Source of the DNA: Hygrocybe punicea
Lineage: Eukaryota; Basidiomycota; Agaricomycetes; Agaricales; Hygrophoraceae
Length of the DNA: 64,000 nt
Assembly: GCA_963556145.1 (NCBI GenBank)
Contig: OY744464.1
Span: 2,728,001 to 2,792,000 of the forward strand
Direction: 5' to 3'
Part shown: positions 1 through 10,648 of the stretch, piece by piece
Layout: each line of letters starts with the position of its first letter
Numbering within the stretch: the stretch's first letter is position 1
Notes under the pieces: generated by a model
Told to the model about the DNA's origin: nothing
Database searches by the model: none
The model's input: the letters and a program-made list of their open reading frames with translations, nothing else
Translations under genes and position numbers: made by a program

Positions 1-121
1 TGATCCACACCCGCTGTACTCAAACTCACCAGACCTTCTATCGCACAAGCGTTCACTGTTTTTCGCAGTCCGCTTAGAATCCCGCCGGATTCTTCTGCCA
101 TGCGAGAACGTCGGGTACGAG
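1..121. other. Unrecognised sequence left of the Helitron A truncation
   Basis: The Helitron A helicase frame loses similarity to copies B and C at about position 121, so this stretch is a different sequence. It contains a perfect 7-bp hairpin, AGAATCC-cgcc-GGATTCT, at about 77-94. No gene is visible. It may belong to another element that truncated the Helitron. Confidence 0.4.
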
Positions 122-1081
122 ACTACTGATTTTGTAGAGATCATGACAAGACAGCATTGAGACTTCATCAATGAAAATATAGTCAACTCCTTCTAGTCTA
201 CCTTTTAGTTGAGCAATGCCCATTGCTTCATTTCTATTTGACATGTTTGGATTGATGCCCAGGAAGTAGTGATAAGTTGAGCCATTTTGTAGAGCTGCAG
301 AAGTACCAGTAGGACCAAGAATAACGAATCTGTGAGACTCATGTACATTGTCAAAGAACTCAACAACTGCTTTGATGACTTGTGATTTTCCAGTGCCAGC
401 CATTCCAGCAATATTCATTTTCAACTGGTCAGTGCTGGAAGATGAAGCATGATTTGCAATGATTCTAAAGGCTCTTTTTTGCTCAATGTTCAGGCTGAAT
501 TTTCTAACTGTAGCATCAATTAGCTGTTGTCTCTGTGCATTTTCAGCTCTGAAATTTTGCATCAAGTACGATTGGTCCACAATCATCACATCATTGTCAT
601 TTGGATCAGTATTTGTTTTGTGTGAACTCAACTTTGAGTTTGCAGGAATATATTGATTTCGTTCATCTAGTATTTCTTGTCTCTGTTCTTGAACAACTTG
701 TTTCCATTGAGTACCCAGTTGATTCATTTCAACTTCAAGTGGAGCAGAATTTACAGTAATAGAACCATCTGGACATGGTTCAAGCCAACCAATGTTTCTG
801 ACAATGTTTTCAGTGGCATCCATTTGAGCTTTGATCAGTCTACCATGTTGACCAAGTTCAGAATATTTGTTAGTGCCATAATCTGCATTATTTTTGTCCT
901 GCTCATAATGGTCATCTCCAAAGTCACCACCATTTTGAATGTTGTCATCATCCAAGTGAGATATCATGTCTGAAGTCATAAATTGAGGACAGGTACCATC
1001 TAACACTGCTCCTTGTCTAAGCTGAGCAGAATAGTCATCCCTGGCATCAAGGCATTCATATCTCAGGTTAAAGTTGTCCAT
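122..1081 (-). pseudogene. Helitron copy A: PIF1-like helicase, N-terminal part
   Basis: This minus-strand frame encodes the first half of the Helitron PIF1-type superfamily 1 helicase, which would unwind DNA for rolling-circle transposition. The Walker A motif GMAGTGKS, the motif LGPTGTSA and the Walker B-like IFIDEVSML are all present. It aligns almost residue for residue with copy C (53421-57701), so A and C are the same subfamily. The frame stops being helicase-like after DLYKIS near position 121, so all later helicase motifs and the C-terminal protease-like domain are missing or lie beyond a rearrangement. It is separated from the upstream part of the polyprotein by a TGA at 1130-1132. 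Confidence 0.85.
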
Positions 1082-1129
1082 AATTTCTAATTGTCTATCA
1101 GTGAATTCATGATCAGTGAATGCTTCATC

Positions 1130-1864
1130 TCATGATTCCAGTTTACTTTTCAGGTTATGACCAGATCTCCATGGTTTGAACAGAGTGAGCATTGTGGTGC
1201 AATAGTATTCTCTGTCTCCTCTATCACATCTGGGCATTGAACCACCAACAAAGTTTGGAACAAGATGCTGCTTCTTCTCACTGAATTCTATGCAGTGTGT
1301 TTCATATAATGGGTGATCTTCTAGGAAAAGCTTGGTATTTTCTTGGACAGACTCAGTACTATCAGACTCATTATCCTCTGAATCACATGCTACAAAATTG
1401 TCATCATCTTTGATGTTCAGATCATCAAATTCTATGCTCAAGTCATTACTGGTAGATGCATTAGATCTCGAAGTTTTTTTGTGAGTTGCAGTTTGTGGCT
1501 CAGATTCCATGACATCTAACTCATCATCACTGTTTATTTCATCATTAGGTTTTTGAATGTTCCTCTTGACTCTTTCTGCACCCTGCACCCATTCATATAA
1601 ATTCATGGCTTCAAAATGAGCTGGTCTGTAAATGTAGTCGTGCACAGCTGATAGTCCTATGAATTTTCCCTTTTGATTGTGCAGTACAACCTTTTCAGAT
1701 TCAACTTGCATGTCATCATTTTCATCTGGATTCCAAGCTTTCTGGACTTCTTTCACATAGTTTCTCCAATAAACAGGAATGAATTTGTGACTGGTGTAAT
1801 GGTCAGGGTTTCCAAGCAAATACATCGAAGCCATTGGACCACCAATCTCAAGTTTTGCAGTCAA
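1130..1864 (-). pseudogene. Helitron copy A: acidic linker between Rep and helicase
   Basis: The frame continues the Helitron polyprotein between the Rep nuclease and the helicase. It has an acidic, Ser/Asp-rich central stretch (about residues 100-175) followed by a conserved block with VVPNFVGGS-like and REYYC motifs also present in copies B and C. It ends at TGA 1130-1132, where intact copy C has TGG. It starts after a second nonsense codon at about 1907. The function of this segment is not known; by position it is an interdomain linker. Confidence 0.8.
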
Positions 1865-1906
1865 AGCATTTATGATCTGAGTAAAAAGTTTTCTAGCTTT
1901 GTCTTT

Positions 1907-3113
1907 TCATTTCATGGATCCTCCAAGCATTTCTGAGTTTCTATCAAACACACTTCTGATGGTATCAAATATGCTATATGTTTTCAATCCAGGCTTTGTA
2001 ATATAGTCAGAAATATATGCTACAATTGCTTTGATTGCAGTGCCAGAAAGAAGACTTGTAACATCTGAATTGCAGCGAAGTAGATATGTCACAAGTGGTG
2101 TCAATGTATTGATCCATGCTTCACCCTTTTTCATATTCAATGCACCAGTTTTTGGGTCTACCTGTGTTGATTCAAACACAGGTCTGGGAAATCTAGCTTT
2201 GCATTTACCATGTTTGTTCATGCAACTGGGTCTATCTTTTCTCTGCACTTTCTCATTGTTTGAACTATTTCTGCCACAATTATGAACCTTGGAGCATAAA
2301 ATCAAATGATCAACAGTGTTTGAAAATCTGTCCCACCATGAATTGACCTGTTTGCAATCATTACAATTGTTGTCAATGTTCATATCATGTACACATGGGT
2401 GGGGGTGCTTCAGGCAGAGTCTGAGTGGGATCTTTGTAGTCTTCTTGTGCAGATTTCTGGTTGACTTTAGCTTTGACTTCATCCATTGTTCCAGTCATGA
2501 ATTCACCAATATGTACGCTTTCTAGATACTGAACAAAAGCTTGTTGGAAATCTGAATTTGGATCCATTATTCTATCTCTGATTTCCTGAGGTGACAAACA
2601 TCCTTTGAGCCATAGTAGCATGTGCATGTGAAGTGTGAGATGTCCTTGTTGCTCCACTGTGCCATAGTATGCCTTGGTGTCACCATAAAAGCCAGAATGG
2701 TTTGAACCAACTCCCAAGACATGTTTGATAAATAGTTCTACCATAAAGTGAAAGAATCTAGCACTAGCCACTGGATTTTCTGCAATAAGTCTGTACCGCT
2801 CATCATATTCTCTAAGCTCTGGTGTAAAGGTTTCTTTGGTATCAGCAAAATATAAAGACAGTGGATGCATGTTATCTGCAGGTGAAAATGTAACGAACCA
2901 GGAAGGTGCACCCACAAAGGATATCAGAGACCATACTTCATTTCTTATATATTTCTTGCTTGTGAGTGATCCTTTGACATGACTTCCTACATGATCAATG
3001 TCTTTAATTAATTGGAAACAAAGTTTCTCTTCATCTGTTTCTGGAGTGACATGTTCACCATTTTCCATTTTTCTAGCAATGTTATTCAACACTCCAAGAT
3101 CAACATCCATCAA
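1907..3113 (-). pseudogene. Helitron copy A: HUH Rep nuclease domain
   Basis: Two overlapping frames (2385-3113 and 1907-2482) together cover the Helitron helicase-like N-terminal/Rep domain, the HUH endonuclease that nicks and joins element ends. The HUH motif appears as LHMHMLLWL, and the two catalytic tyrosines as AYISDYITKPG. A Cys/His cluster with CMNKHGKCKARFPR lies between them. A frameshift near 2390 separates the two halves, and a TGA at about 1907 replaces an AGA codon present in copy C. A further frameshift at about 3149 separates it from the upstream module. The copy cannot make a full Rep protein as it stands. Confidence 0.85.
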
Positions 3114-3148
3114 TCTTTGTGAAATGTGTTCAAATTTTGCTTTTTCAG

Positions 3149-4384
3149 CTAATAGCCAGCTGTTGTAGACTCCTTTATTTGCTCATGGTTGAATGCAATC
3201 AAAGGAAAGTGTGGATCTTTCTGAAACCTCTTGTCATAGTACATTAACAAGTGTCTTTTGTGTTTGATTTCAGATATGTTGCCTTGGATCAGAGAGTTTC
3301 CAATTCCACCAAGTCCATAAGGAAACAACCATGGCATCATTTGAGGGAACAACTGAGGATTATTGTAGATTGATTGTGGATCACTCTCATGTCCAATTGC
3401 TAGGATCTTTTCATTATCCATCAGATGTTTCAAGGCAATGGCTTTTATGGCTTTGATACTTTTGGTTGAGTATTCTTCACCAGTCAGACCATGAACTACA
3501 AATGGACACATGCCAGTCTCAGTTCCTTCTTCCTCTTCCATGTCATTAACAGCAGTAGCTTCTGGGTTTTTGTTGACAAAGGATTTTCTGTACTCTACCA
3601 CAACTGGTATGTCATTCTCAGGATATTGCTTCAAGTTTTCATCTGAAATCTCCAAGTCAAAATAGTCACAGTGATTCAGTTTCAACCAATTCAAAGCAGT
3701 GGCAACTTTGTTTCTCCTAACAAGCAATGGTGTACGCTCAAAATCAGATTTTGTAGGCTTACATGGTCCAGTATAAATAAATGCTAGCAATTCATCCAAC
3801 TCATCAACAGGTGGGGGTAAAATGTCATAAATCTTGGGAGTTGGATTGGCAAATGTAATGGCATTTGCTCTCATTTTGTGCATTCCTGAAGAAACTCGAA
3901 CTATGCATCTATTGTGTCTCACTCTAGCAATAAGAAGCTGTTCTGCATAAGACAAATTACTCAATTCATTAGGAATCTCTCCAAGCCACAAACCATTTGC
4001 CAGAGACATAGCAGGGTATTTTCCTTTAACCAAAGACTTGTAACACTTCTTGCAAATGCCATGGAGATCTTCAATTATTATAGGGCTATCTGAAGATTGG
4101 ATTAGATCATCAAATGAGAAGCGCTCTTTGTGAGTTACACCAGGTTGTTTCAAACAATTCAAATTCAAGTCTATGTCGCTTTGCAATTGCAGAACTGGTG
4201 TTAATCTTCCACAGACAGCACAACCAGATTCACTGAATTTGTTAGGAGAAGTATCTTGACAGAACTTGGAAACAATAGTGTGTTGCAATTTTGTTGAAGG
4301 TGGATCTGCAGGAAATTGAATGTTGTCTCTATATGTATTGACAGCGATGTGATTGGTTTGGGCATGCTGCTCAGGGTGATTCAT
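3149..4384 (-). pseudogene. Helitron copy A: DUF6570-like module
   Basis: A 411-residue frame carries the Helitron module resembling DUF6570. It has a CAVCGRLTP zinc-ribbon-like motif (about residue 55), a second CKKCYKSL motif, the RVRHNRCIVRV block, and the ILPPP...FIYTGPCKPT...LLVRRNKV series that marks this domain. It continues into MMPWLFPYGLGG, which precedes the Rep domain. The frame ends at 3149 by a small deletion where copy B reads through TAGYLLAEK. The same module in copy B is split by a hAT-like MITE. Role within the transposon protein is not established. Confidence 0.8.
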
Positions 4385-4667
4385 TGTATGTCTTCTGACT
4401 GCATTTAGTGTGTTTTAGGTGTCTGTCATGATGATCAACTTTGAACTTTTGAACAGCTGCCAGATTTTGTGTTGCATGTGTCTCAGGATTGTCCAGATGA
4501 AATTTCTGTACAGCTGCTAGATTTTGTCTTGCATGCTTCTCAGGATTTTCCAGATGAAATTTCTGGACAGCTGCTAGATTTTGTTTAGTATGTTTCTCTG
4601 GGTTTTCACTCTGAAATTTCTGCACAGCTGCTAGATGTTGTTTGGCATGCTTATCAGGATGTTCATT

Positions 4668-4928
4668 TGTGAAGAAAATAGTGGCCACACCAGGGTTTGA
4701 ACCGGGGACCTCCCCAATACATGAGGGTAGCTCTACCAACTGAGCTATGTGACCGGTTACAATGGGAGTTAGGATATCTAACATATACCCTAAGGCAGAC
4801 CTTAGTTCACTTCTTAACCATCCGCTACTGTGTAGTGCTGTAGCTCCGGTGTTGATTAACCTGCCATTAGGTGGAACCATTGGATCTTAGCTCTGTTGAA
4901 AGTGACTACTACATCACCACTTCCAACA
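4668..4928. mobile_element. Solo-LTR-like insert with tRNA-like sequence
   Basis: A 261-bp insert interrupts the 57-bp coding repeats of Helitron A. It is flanked by perfect 5-bp direct repeats TCATT (4663-4667 and 4929-4933). Its ends read TGTGAAG...CCAACA, so it has the TG...CA termini of a long terminal repeat on either strand. Removing the insert and one TCATT puts the repeat frame back together. No internal retrotransposon sequence is present, so a solo LTR or a small TRIM-type element is the best reading. A tRNA-like sequence fills one end of it. Confidence 0.7.
4683..4754 (-). tRNA. tRNA-like sequence inside the LTR-like insert
   Basis: Seventy-two bases fold as a cloverleaf. A 7-bp acceptor stem pairs GGTCACA with TGTGGCC (one G-T pair). 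The D arm is GCTC-AGTTGGTA-GAGC, and the T arm is CCCGG-TTCAAAC-CCTGG. The internal Pol III boxes are near consensus: TAGCTCAGTTGG (A box) and GGTTCAAACCC (B box). The anticodon arm is poor: only three of five pairs form and position 33 is A instead of T. A central TGT would be the nominal anticodon (Thr), but this is unsafe. It is probably a transposon-borne tRNA-derived promoter or a fossil, and unlikely to be a working tRNA. Confidence 0.55.
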
Positions 4929-6539
4929 TCATTCTGAAATTTTTGTACAGCTGCCAGATTTTGCTTTGCATGCTTGTCAGGATTTTCACTCTGAAACTTT
5001 TGTACAGCTGCCAGATGTTGTTTTGCACACTTGTCAGGATTTTCAAGCTGAAATTTCTGTACAGCTGCCAGATGTTGTTTTGCATACTTGTCAGGATTTT
5101 CAAGCTGAAATTTCTGTACAGCTGCCAGATTTTGTTTTGCATGTCTCTCAGGATATTGTGTTTTGAATTTTTGAATAGCCAGAAGGTTTTGTTTGGAATG
5201 CTTCTCAGAATTCTGATTTTTGAACTTATTAACTGCCATGATATTCAGGGTTTTCTTGTGACTTGCAATTGCTTCTTCATCAATTAATTCAAATACTGAC
5301 ACAAAAGCAGGGCAGCTGGAGCACACATGATTCTGTATTGCAGTCTGAAGTGCTCCATGATTTATTCTTGAGTGTACAAGAATGCTATGGCTAGCAGCAA
5401 TCACTTTCAAACTTGCAATGGACAATTTTGGAGTCAACAGTTCAAATGGGTGATTTACAATTACAAGTGACTTCTTAGATGATGATTCCAGTGAGAGTGC
5501 TTCATTTTTTGGCATGTATGAGTGGAATTTATATTTAGCTGCATTCATACTAGCATTATCATTGATTGAAGCAGGAATTAGTTCATGAAATGAGAATACA
5601 TTTGCTTTTCCTCCACCAATACATTCAATATGAATGTTAGCATTGAAAGATACATTTTCACACATGAACATGTAAAATAATTTTGAAGTTTTATTGCAAA
5701 TATAGTGAGCAGACATTTGAAAAGCCAGGAAATGATGCAGAACCAAGACAAACAACAGAATTCCTCCATTGGCTAATATAGGTTGTTTGGTTACATATTT
5801 CAGGTAAGCTTTAAAGTCATGTTTTCTGACTAGATTCTGTTGAGATTTCAACTTAATATACATGCATTTGTTAGCAATGCTAGTTGTACAATGATAGACA
5901 GAAAGCAAATCAAACATGTTCAAATAAAAAAGAGGGATGAGCTGATTTACAACTAGAAAGAACAAATTCAGGGCTGTTGTGGATATTTGTGATTTTTTCA
6001 GGGTTTGGTGATGTGGAGGAAGAGGTGGATTGGAGACTAATATTATGAATGGGGACTAAAATTGGTAAATAAGTGGGATTTTCATTCTTTGTGAGATTGT
6101 CTTTGTAAAAAGTCAGAGTAACAGGGCACAGAATGACATTTGGTATTACAGAGACAGTTGGTGTGACATGGACATTTTGTATGTCACTTGCAGGAGGCAC
6201 AAGGCCAATCCCAGTAACAGCACATTGTGCCCAAGACATTGCAATGATAAAAATCATAAGACATTGTGACATGGATGACATTTTTAACATTTTTGTGAAC
6301 AGTTTTATAATTTTTTTGAAAATAGAAGCTGGATGACAATATGGATATGTCAAATATAGCTGGAGAAGATGTATAAAAAACATACCAATACAAATTCCAG
6401 CACATGAAGTAGTAAAAATCGAAAAAATGCACAAAATTTGGCATTTTAAAGCTATATATGAATATAATATGTAAACATTTGATCATAGATGGTAAAAGAT
6501 TCATACCTGAGCTAGAAAGGATCCACTGTAAACCTGTAG

Positions 6540-7170
6540 GTTAAAAAATGAGCTTATACAATCTAAAAAGGTGCAAAAATGTGAAATTTCCACATACTTT
6601 GAATGTTGACAGGGAGATTAACTGTCCAATGATGGATTATGTCAACCAACAATAATTTACACCAATAAAAGACATTACCAGTGCTCCAAGATACAAAACA
6701 GAGCCAGAGAAAAGAAAGAGCATGAAAATCTGAAGAATTTTCGACTTTTTTGTCTATAAAAGGAAATATTATGTCAGCATTGGACCCTGAATGGTGCGGA
6801 AACATCACCTGATCCAGGTCGCAGTTTTTCGGAGTCTGAATATGGAAAACCGAGCTTAAACAAGCAAAAAAGCTGAAAAAACATGAAATTTGTACATACT
6901 TTGAAAATTGACAGGGAGATGGGCTGTAAAATGATATAATATGTTAACAAACAATATGATATACAAATTGAAGACATTACCAGTGGTCCAGGAAATAAAA
7001 TAAAGCCACAGGAAATAAAAAGCACAAAAATTCAAGGAATTTTGCACTTTGATGTCTATAAAAGGAAAGCTTATGTCAGCATTGGACCCTGAATGGTCCG
7101 GGCACATCACCTGATCCAGAAAACATTTTTTCGGAGTCTGAATATGCAAAACTGAGCTTAAATGAGCCAA
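6540..7170. repeat. 302-bp tandem repeat (two copies)
   Basis: Two diverged copies of a unit repeat with a 302-bp step: the string ATGTCAGCATTGGACC begins at 6771 and again at 7073. Each unit also contains a TTTGAAnnTTGACAGGGAGAT block and TTTTTCGGAGTCTGAATATG. The repeat lies upstream of the Helitron A 5' end. No coding potential is recognised. Confidence 0.7.
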
Positions 7171-7580
7171 AAAGGTCAAAAAACTCGGACTTAACGCACC
7201 AAATGAGGAAGGTGGTGGTTCAGGTTCAAGAGGCAAAGTGCAATAAGGTTCAAAGTCTGGGTTCAAATGATGATCTGACTAATGATTACATAATCAAGAT
7301 TATGTAAGAAAATTGACCAAAACTAAAATTGAAATACAAAGTAATCTAACTATATTGGGTTTGTTTATTTGTATTTGTTTGTCATGTGGCAAAGTTGCAA
7401 CATCACTCATGCATGTCTACTGATGATATCAGCAAATAAGGATTTTATTTGTCTTTGTTTATATCTATTTGCATTTGTTTACTCAAGCTCAAATAAGATA
7501 ACAAAGACCAAAACATTTGATAAAATATGTATAATTGTCTTATGTAATTCTATTTGTTACATGCAATCAATGTTATGGTG

Positions 7581-7982
7581 GTTATTGTTGTTGTCACGTG
7601 ACTTGGCGGTTGCCGCTTTTGAACATATTATTGAGAGGGTACTTCAAAGAGCTGTAGCTCACTCAATTGTGAATAGTTTGCTCTGAAATTTTAAATGTGA
7701 GGTATTTAGTAGTATAGCTAGGTGCAGCTGACAGGTGGAGTCATAATTTAAAGTATATAAAAAATCAAAATTTCCAGAGTTAGCAGTGAATAAAGTTGAC
7801 TTTTTATATACTTTAAATTATGGCTCCACCTGTCAGCTGCACCTAGCTATACTACTAAATACTTCACATTTAAATTTTCTGAGCAAACCATTCACAATTG
7901 AGTGAGCTACAGCCCTTTGAAGTACCCTCTCAATAATATATTCAAAAGTGGCAACCGCCAAGTCATGTGACAACAACAATAA
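7581..7982. repeat. Foldback inverted repeat, 184-bp arms
   Basis: The arm at 7581-7765 is the reverse complement of 7799-7982 at roughly 95% identity by eye, with a spacer of about 33 bp. The arms contain GGTACTTCAAAG...GCTGTAGCTCACTC and GTGCAGCTGACAGGTGG. As single strands they would form one long hairpin. It could be a foldback element or MITE; no flanking target duplication was found. Confidence 0.8.
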
Positions 7983-7989
7983 TATGAAA

Positions 7990-8180
7990 TTTAGCAAACT
8001 TTATGTAAAATTACCTCATATGGTTAGACCAGTCACGTGTGACTGTCACCCTTATGATCAGTAAAAAATTTGGTATATATTATTTGAAATTACCTTATAT
8101 GGTTAGATCAGTCACATGTGACTGTCACACCTTGCCCGAACTAGTTATATTAGTCAGCAGTTCAATTTTCAGCTCATTCA
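7990..8180. repeat. Tandem repeat with AGTCACATGTGACT palindromes
   Basis: Two units of about 75 bp contain TTACCTTATATGGTTAGA followed by the palindrome AGTCACRTGTGACTGTCAC. The same family recurs at 58590-58840 in the same orientation, ending there also in AGTCAGCAGTTCAATTTTC. Confidence 0.65.
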
Positions 8181-8189
8181 CCAGAGACA

Positions 8190-9067
8190 CAGCACCATCT
8201 GAATGGGTGACAGATTTGTGACCGATGTTAGGTAATATTTAAAATAAACCAACGGATCTGTGAATGGCACAGATGTTGTGACAGATTTGGCATTTGTGTC
8301 AACATCTGTATCCTGTACCGATTGGACTGCCAAATTATAAATCTTATTGTGATTCATATTGTAAATCTGTGTTGCAATCAGGTACCTGTCCAGATTTAGA
8401 CGCAGAGATTAAATGTGAAGAATCATCTGTCACATGGTCCGATTCAACTATCCATTTTAAGTCTGTCGCATATACAGATGTTCTCAAAAATTTTAAATTG
8501 GTCCTATTGTACAGGGCTAAACTTTGCTTCTCACACCGAGTTTAGTACAGATTTTATATTTGTTTCCGAATCTGTCCAACAGTCATATGTAAGTTCTGAT
8601 TTAGAAACTGTACACCGGACAGATGCGGCGGGCCGATGACTGGCCCCTCTCATCTCATCAGTACCCCACTGAGTGGGCCGTCAGGATGTGAAGTCGAACA
8701 CAATAATGACTCACGCCACTGACGGTTAGCGTCATCAACCGAGGAGACTCTGACCGAGCTCACGTTTCAAGAAAAGTTTTAGGAAATGTGTCAATTACAG
8801 ATCTACCTATACATTTTGTTTCCAACTTTGCGTGACCACCCGAGCGAGTCACTAAGGGTTATATTTTGTCTTTGTGACGATGAGCATTGAAAAACCACTA
8901 TCAGAATTGCAAATGCTTACCAAACAAGGAATAGGCACAGCTGAAGACGCCTCCAGAAATGAACGATATGCTGTTGTACGTGTTTTATACCAATCATCGT
9001 TGTACCAGTTGCGAGGTAATTTTCGAACTGGTGGGTTGTTGTGGTCGGTCTTGGTGGCAATGTAGAT
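8190..9067. other. No gene seen
   Basis: The open frames here are short and have no recognisable motifs. The stretch from about 8160 to 8640 uses CAGAT-type strings often but shows no clear period. Confidence 0.4.
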
Positions 9068-10648
9068 TCAAGGAATTGGTTTATTGCTGGCGGCAGACAT
9101 CAAGCATTCGTCAGCGACCACCTTTTCGTATGTGTCAACGGCTTCAAAGAGGGTGGTGATGGCGGGATTAATCCAAGGCAATGCAATCCGACGTAGAGTC
9201 TTGTTTCGCGATTGCGATGGGGAATCGGTTTCGTCACCGCTCATTCCATGAATGTCGAGTTTTTGTAAAATTTGTCGGATTTCGACCCATGCAGGATGAT
9301 CGGTTCCCTTCTGTTCGAGGACAGTATGTTTCCGCCGATCATAAAGCTAGAAGACAGGTGTCAGATGGCCGTCATCCAATATTTGGTGAGCTTACTCCTT
9401 TTCTGCGAGAGATCATCCTATCCCTTTGCTTCCGTTGTACGTCGGCCTGGCACTTATCATTTCGGGCTTTCGTGAGCTCCGCTTCGTTCATCATTTGCTC
9501 TCTGGACAACCGTTTGGCTTCACGGTACGTACGACTGAGTTTTCTGAGGCAAAGACCTCGCATGTGCTCAATCTCCATCGTATCAGCATGATACTGAAGA
9601 TTCGGATATTTGCCATCCTTGACCTCTTTCAGAAAGCCAATAACAAGCAGTCCTATCGCTTCTTGATTCCACTTTGCGAGTTTGAGTGATTGACGCCAGT
9701 CTAATCGAAGAGGCTTGGACGCGTCCGGTCCACCTTCGCCATCTTCCTCGAACAGTTTGACTTCTGCTTCGGATGGAGACTCAGGAATACCAGCCTTTCG
9801 CCCCGGTAGAACCTTCTTATCTCGAAGATAATCGCGCAGCTTGCTCTTCACGAGACAGGTCAATAATTTGACCAGATAGGCAGCTTTGCACAACGTACAT
9901 GCAACAAGTTTTCATTTTTACCCCGGCAGCCATGTTTTCCACGCGCAGACAACCTGCTCTTCCTTAGCAATAATTCCGCTTCGCTTTCATCACTGTTACT
10001 GGTCGATTCGTTGTCAAGCATTTTTGAATCCGACTTGTGGTGGGAAGTTCCAGCAGTTGACGAGAGTGACGACGCGATTGCTTCTTTAACAGCAGGCTGA
10101 ATGAGGGTTATCGATTGATCAACGGTCACCTTGAGCAAGTCCCACCACTCTGAGGTGGATGGTGGTGTGGATTGCTTGTAGGACGAAACCTCAACCTGGA
10201 GCTTGTCCATGGCAACTTTGAGGGGTTGGATATCGTTTTGCACAAGGTGACCAATGGTCTTCTGTAAAGCACCATTGATAATGGATGCAACATGCTCGTT
10301 CACGAGGGAAACAAGGTTGTCTTTGACAGCTGCCTCGACCGATGCTCTTGAGTCGGGACAAGCGGTGTAGTGATTCTCATGATCGGGCCTGCGTTTACGC
10401 TTAATGGGAGGCTGTGATGTGCACTCGAGGTCCATCATGTCTGCAGACGAGGGTTGCTGCGTTGACCGCTGTTCCTGGGCGTGTGAAGACGCGGAGCCCT
10501 GAATTTGAGGCAGGAGAGGTTCGTTCGCCTGGGTTTGGGTCTGGGATGACACATTGAATAGCTCCGGAGGCACGTAAGGGAGGAGAGGTTCGCTCGCCTG
10601 TGCCTGGGTCTGGGTCTGGGACGACACATTCGATAACTCCGGGAGCAC
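9068..10648 (-). pseudogene. Uncharacterised basidiomycete-type protein, broken
   Basis: The minus strand encodes a P/Q-rich N-terminal part with SSQTQTQAQASEPLLPY repeats, a charged middle, and a C-terminal half with YDRRKHTVLEQKG and HGMSGDETDSPSQ blocks of a kind I recall from expanded basidiomycete families of unknown function. An intron at 9347-9395 (GTAAGC...TCTAG) joins SRRKG to LYDRRKH cleanly. The stop is at 9068-9070. The two main frames overlap at 9860-9893, so a frameshift or a missed intron lies there. The P/Q-rich frame also continues upstream past 10648 with an in-frame TGA near 10917. The N-terminal part is duplicated in inverted orientation at 38767-39444. The family assignment is from memory. 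Confidence 0.45.

Larger units (their letters stand above)
4371..6434 (-). pseudogene. Helitron copy A: N-terminal module with 19-residue repeats
   Basis: The 5' end of the Helitron A coding region lies in frames 4371-4880, 4856-5965 and 5910-6434. The core (about 4929-5700) has a conserved GGGKANVFSFHEL block and an HVCSSCPAFVSVFELID block; both have counterparts in copy B. A hydrophobic segment (about 5700-5790) precedes it in both copies. Downstream are about nine 19-residue units of the form NPEKHAKQNLAAVQKFQ, encoded by 57-bp tandem repeats, interrupted by the solo-LTR-like insert at 4668-4928. The frame 5910-6434 has a signal-peptide-like start but no recognised homology, and the true start codon is uncertain. 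Confidence 0.65.

Noticed and set aside
4683..4754. A functional host tRNA-Thr gene
   Set aside because: The anticodon stem is mismatched, T33 is lost, and the sequence is inside a transposon insert.
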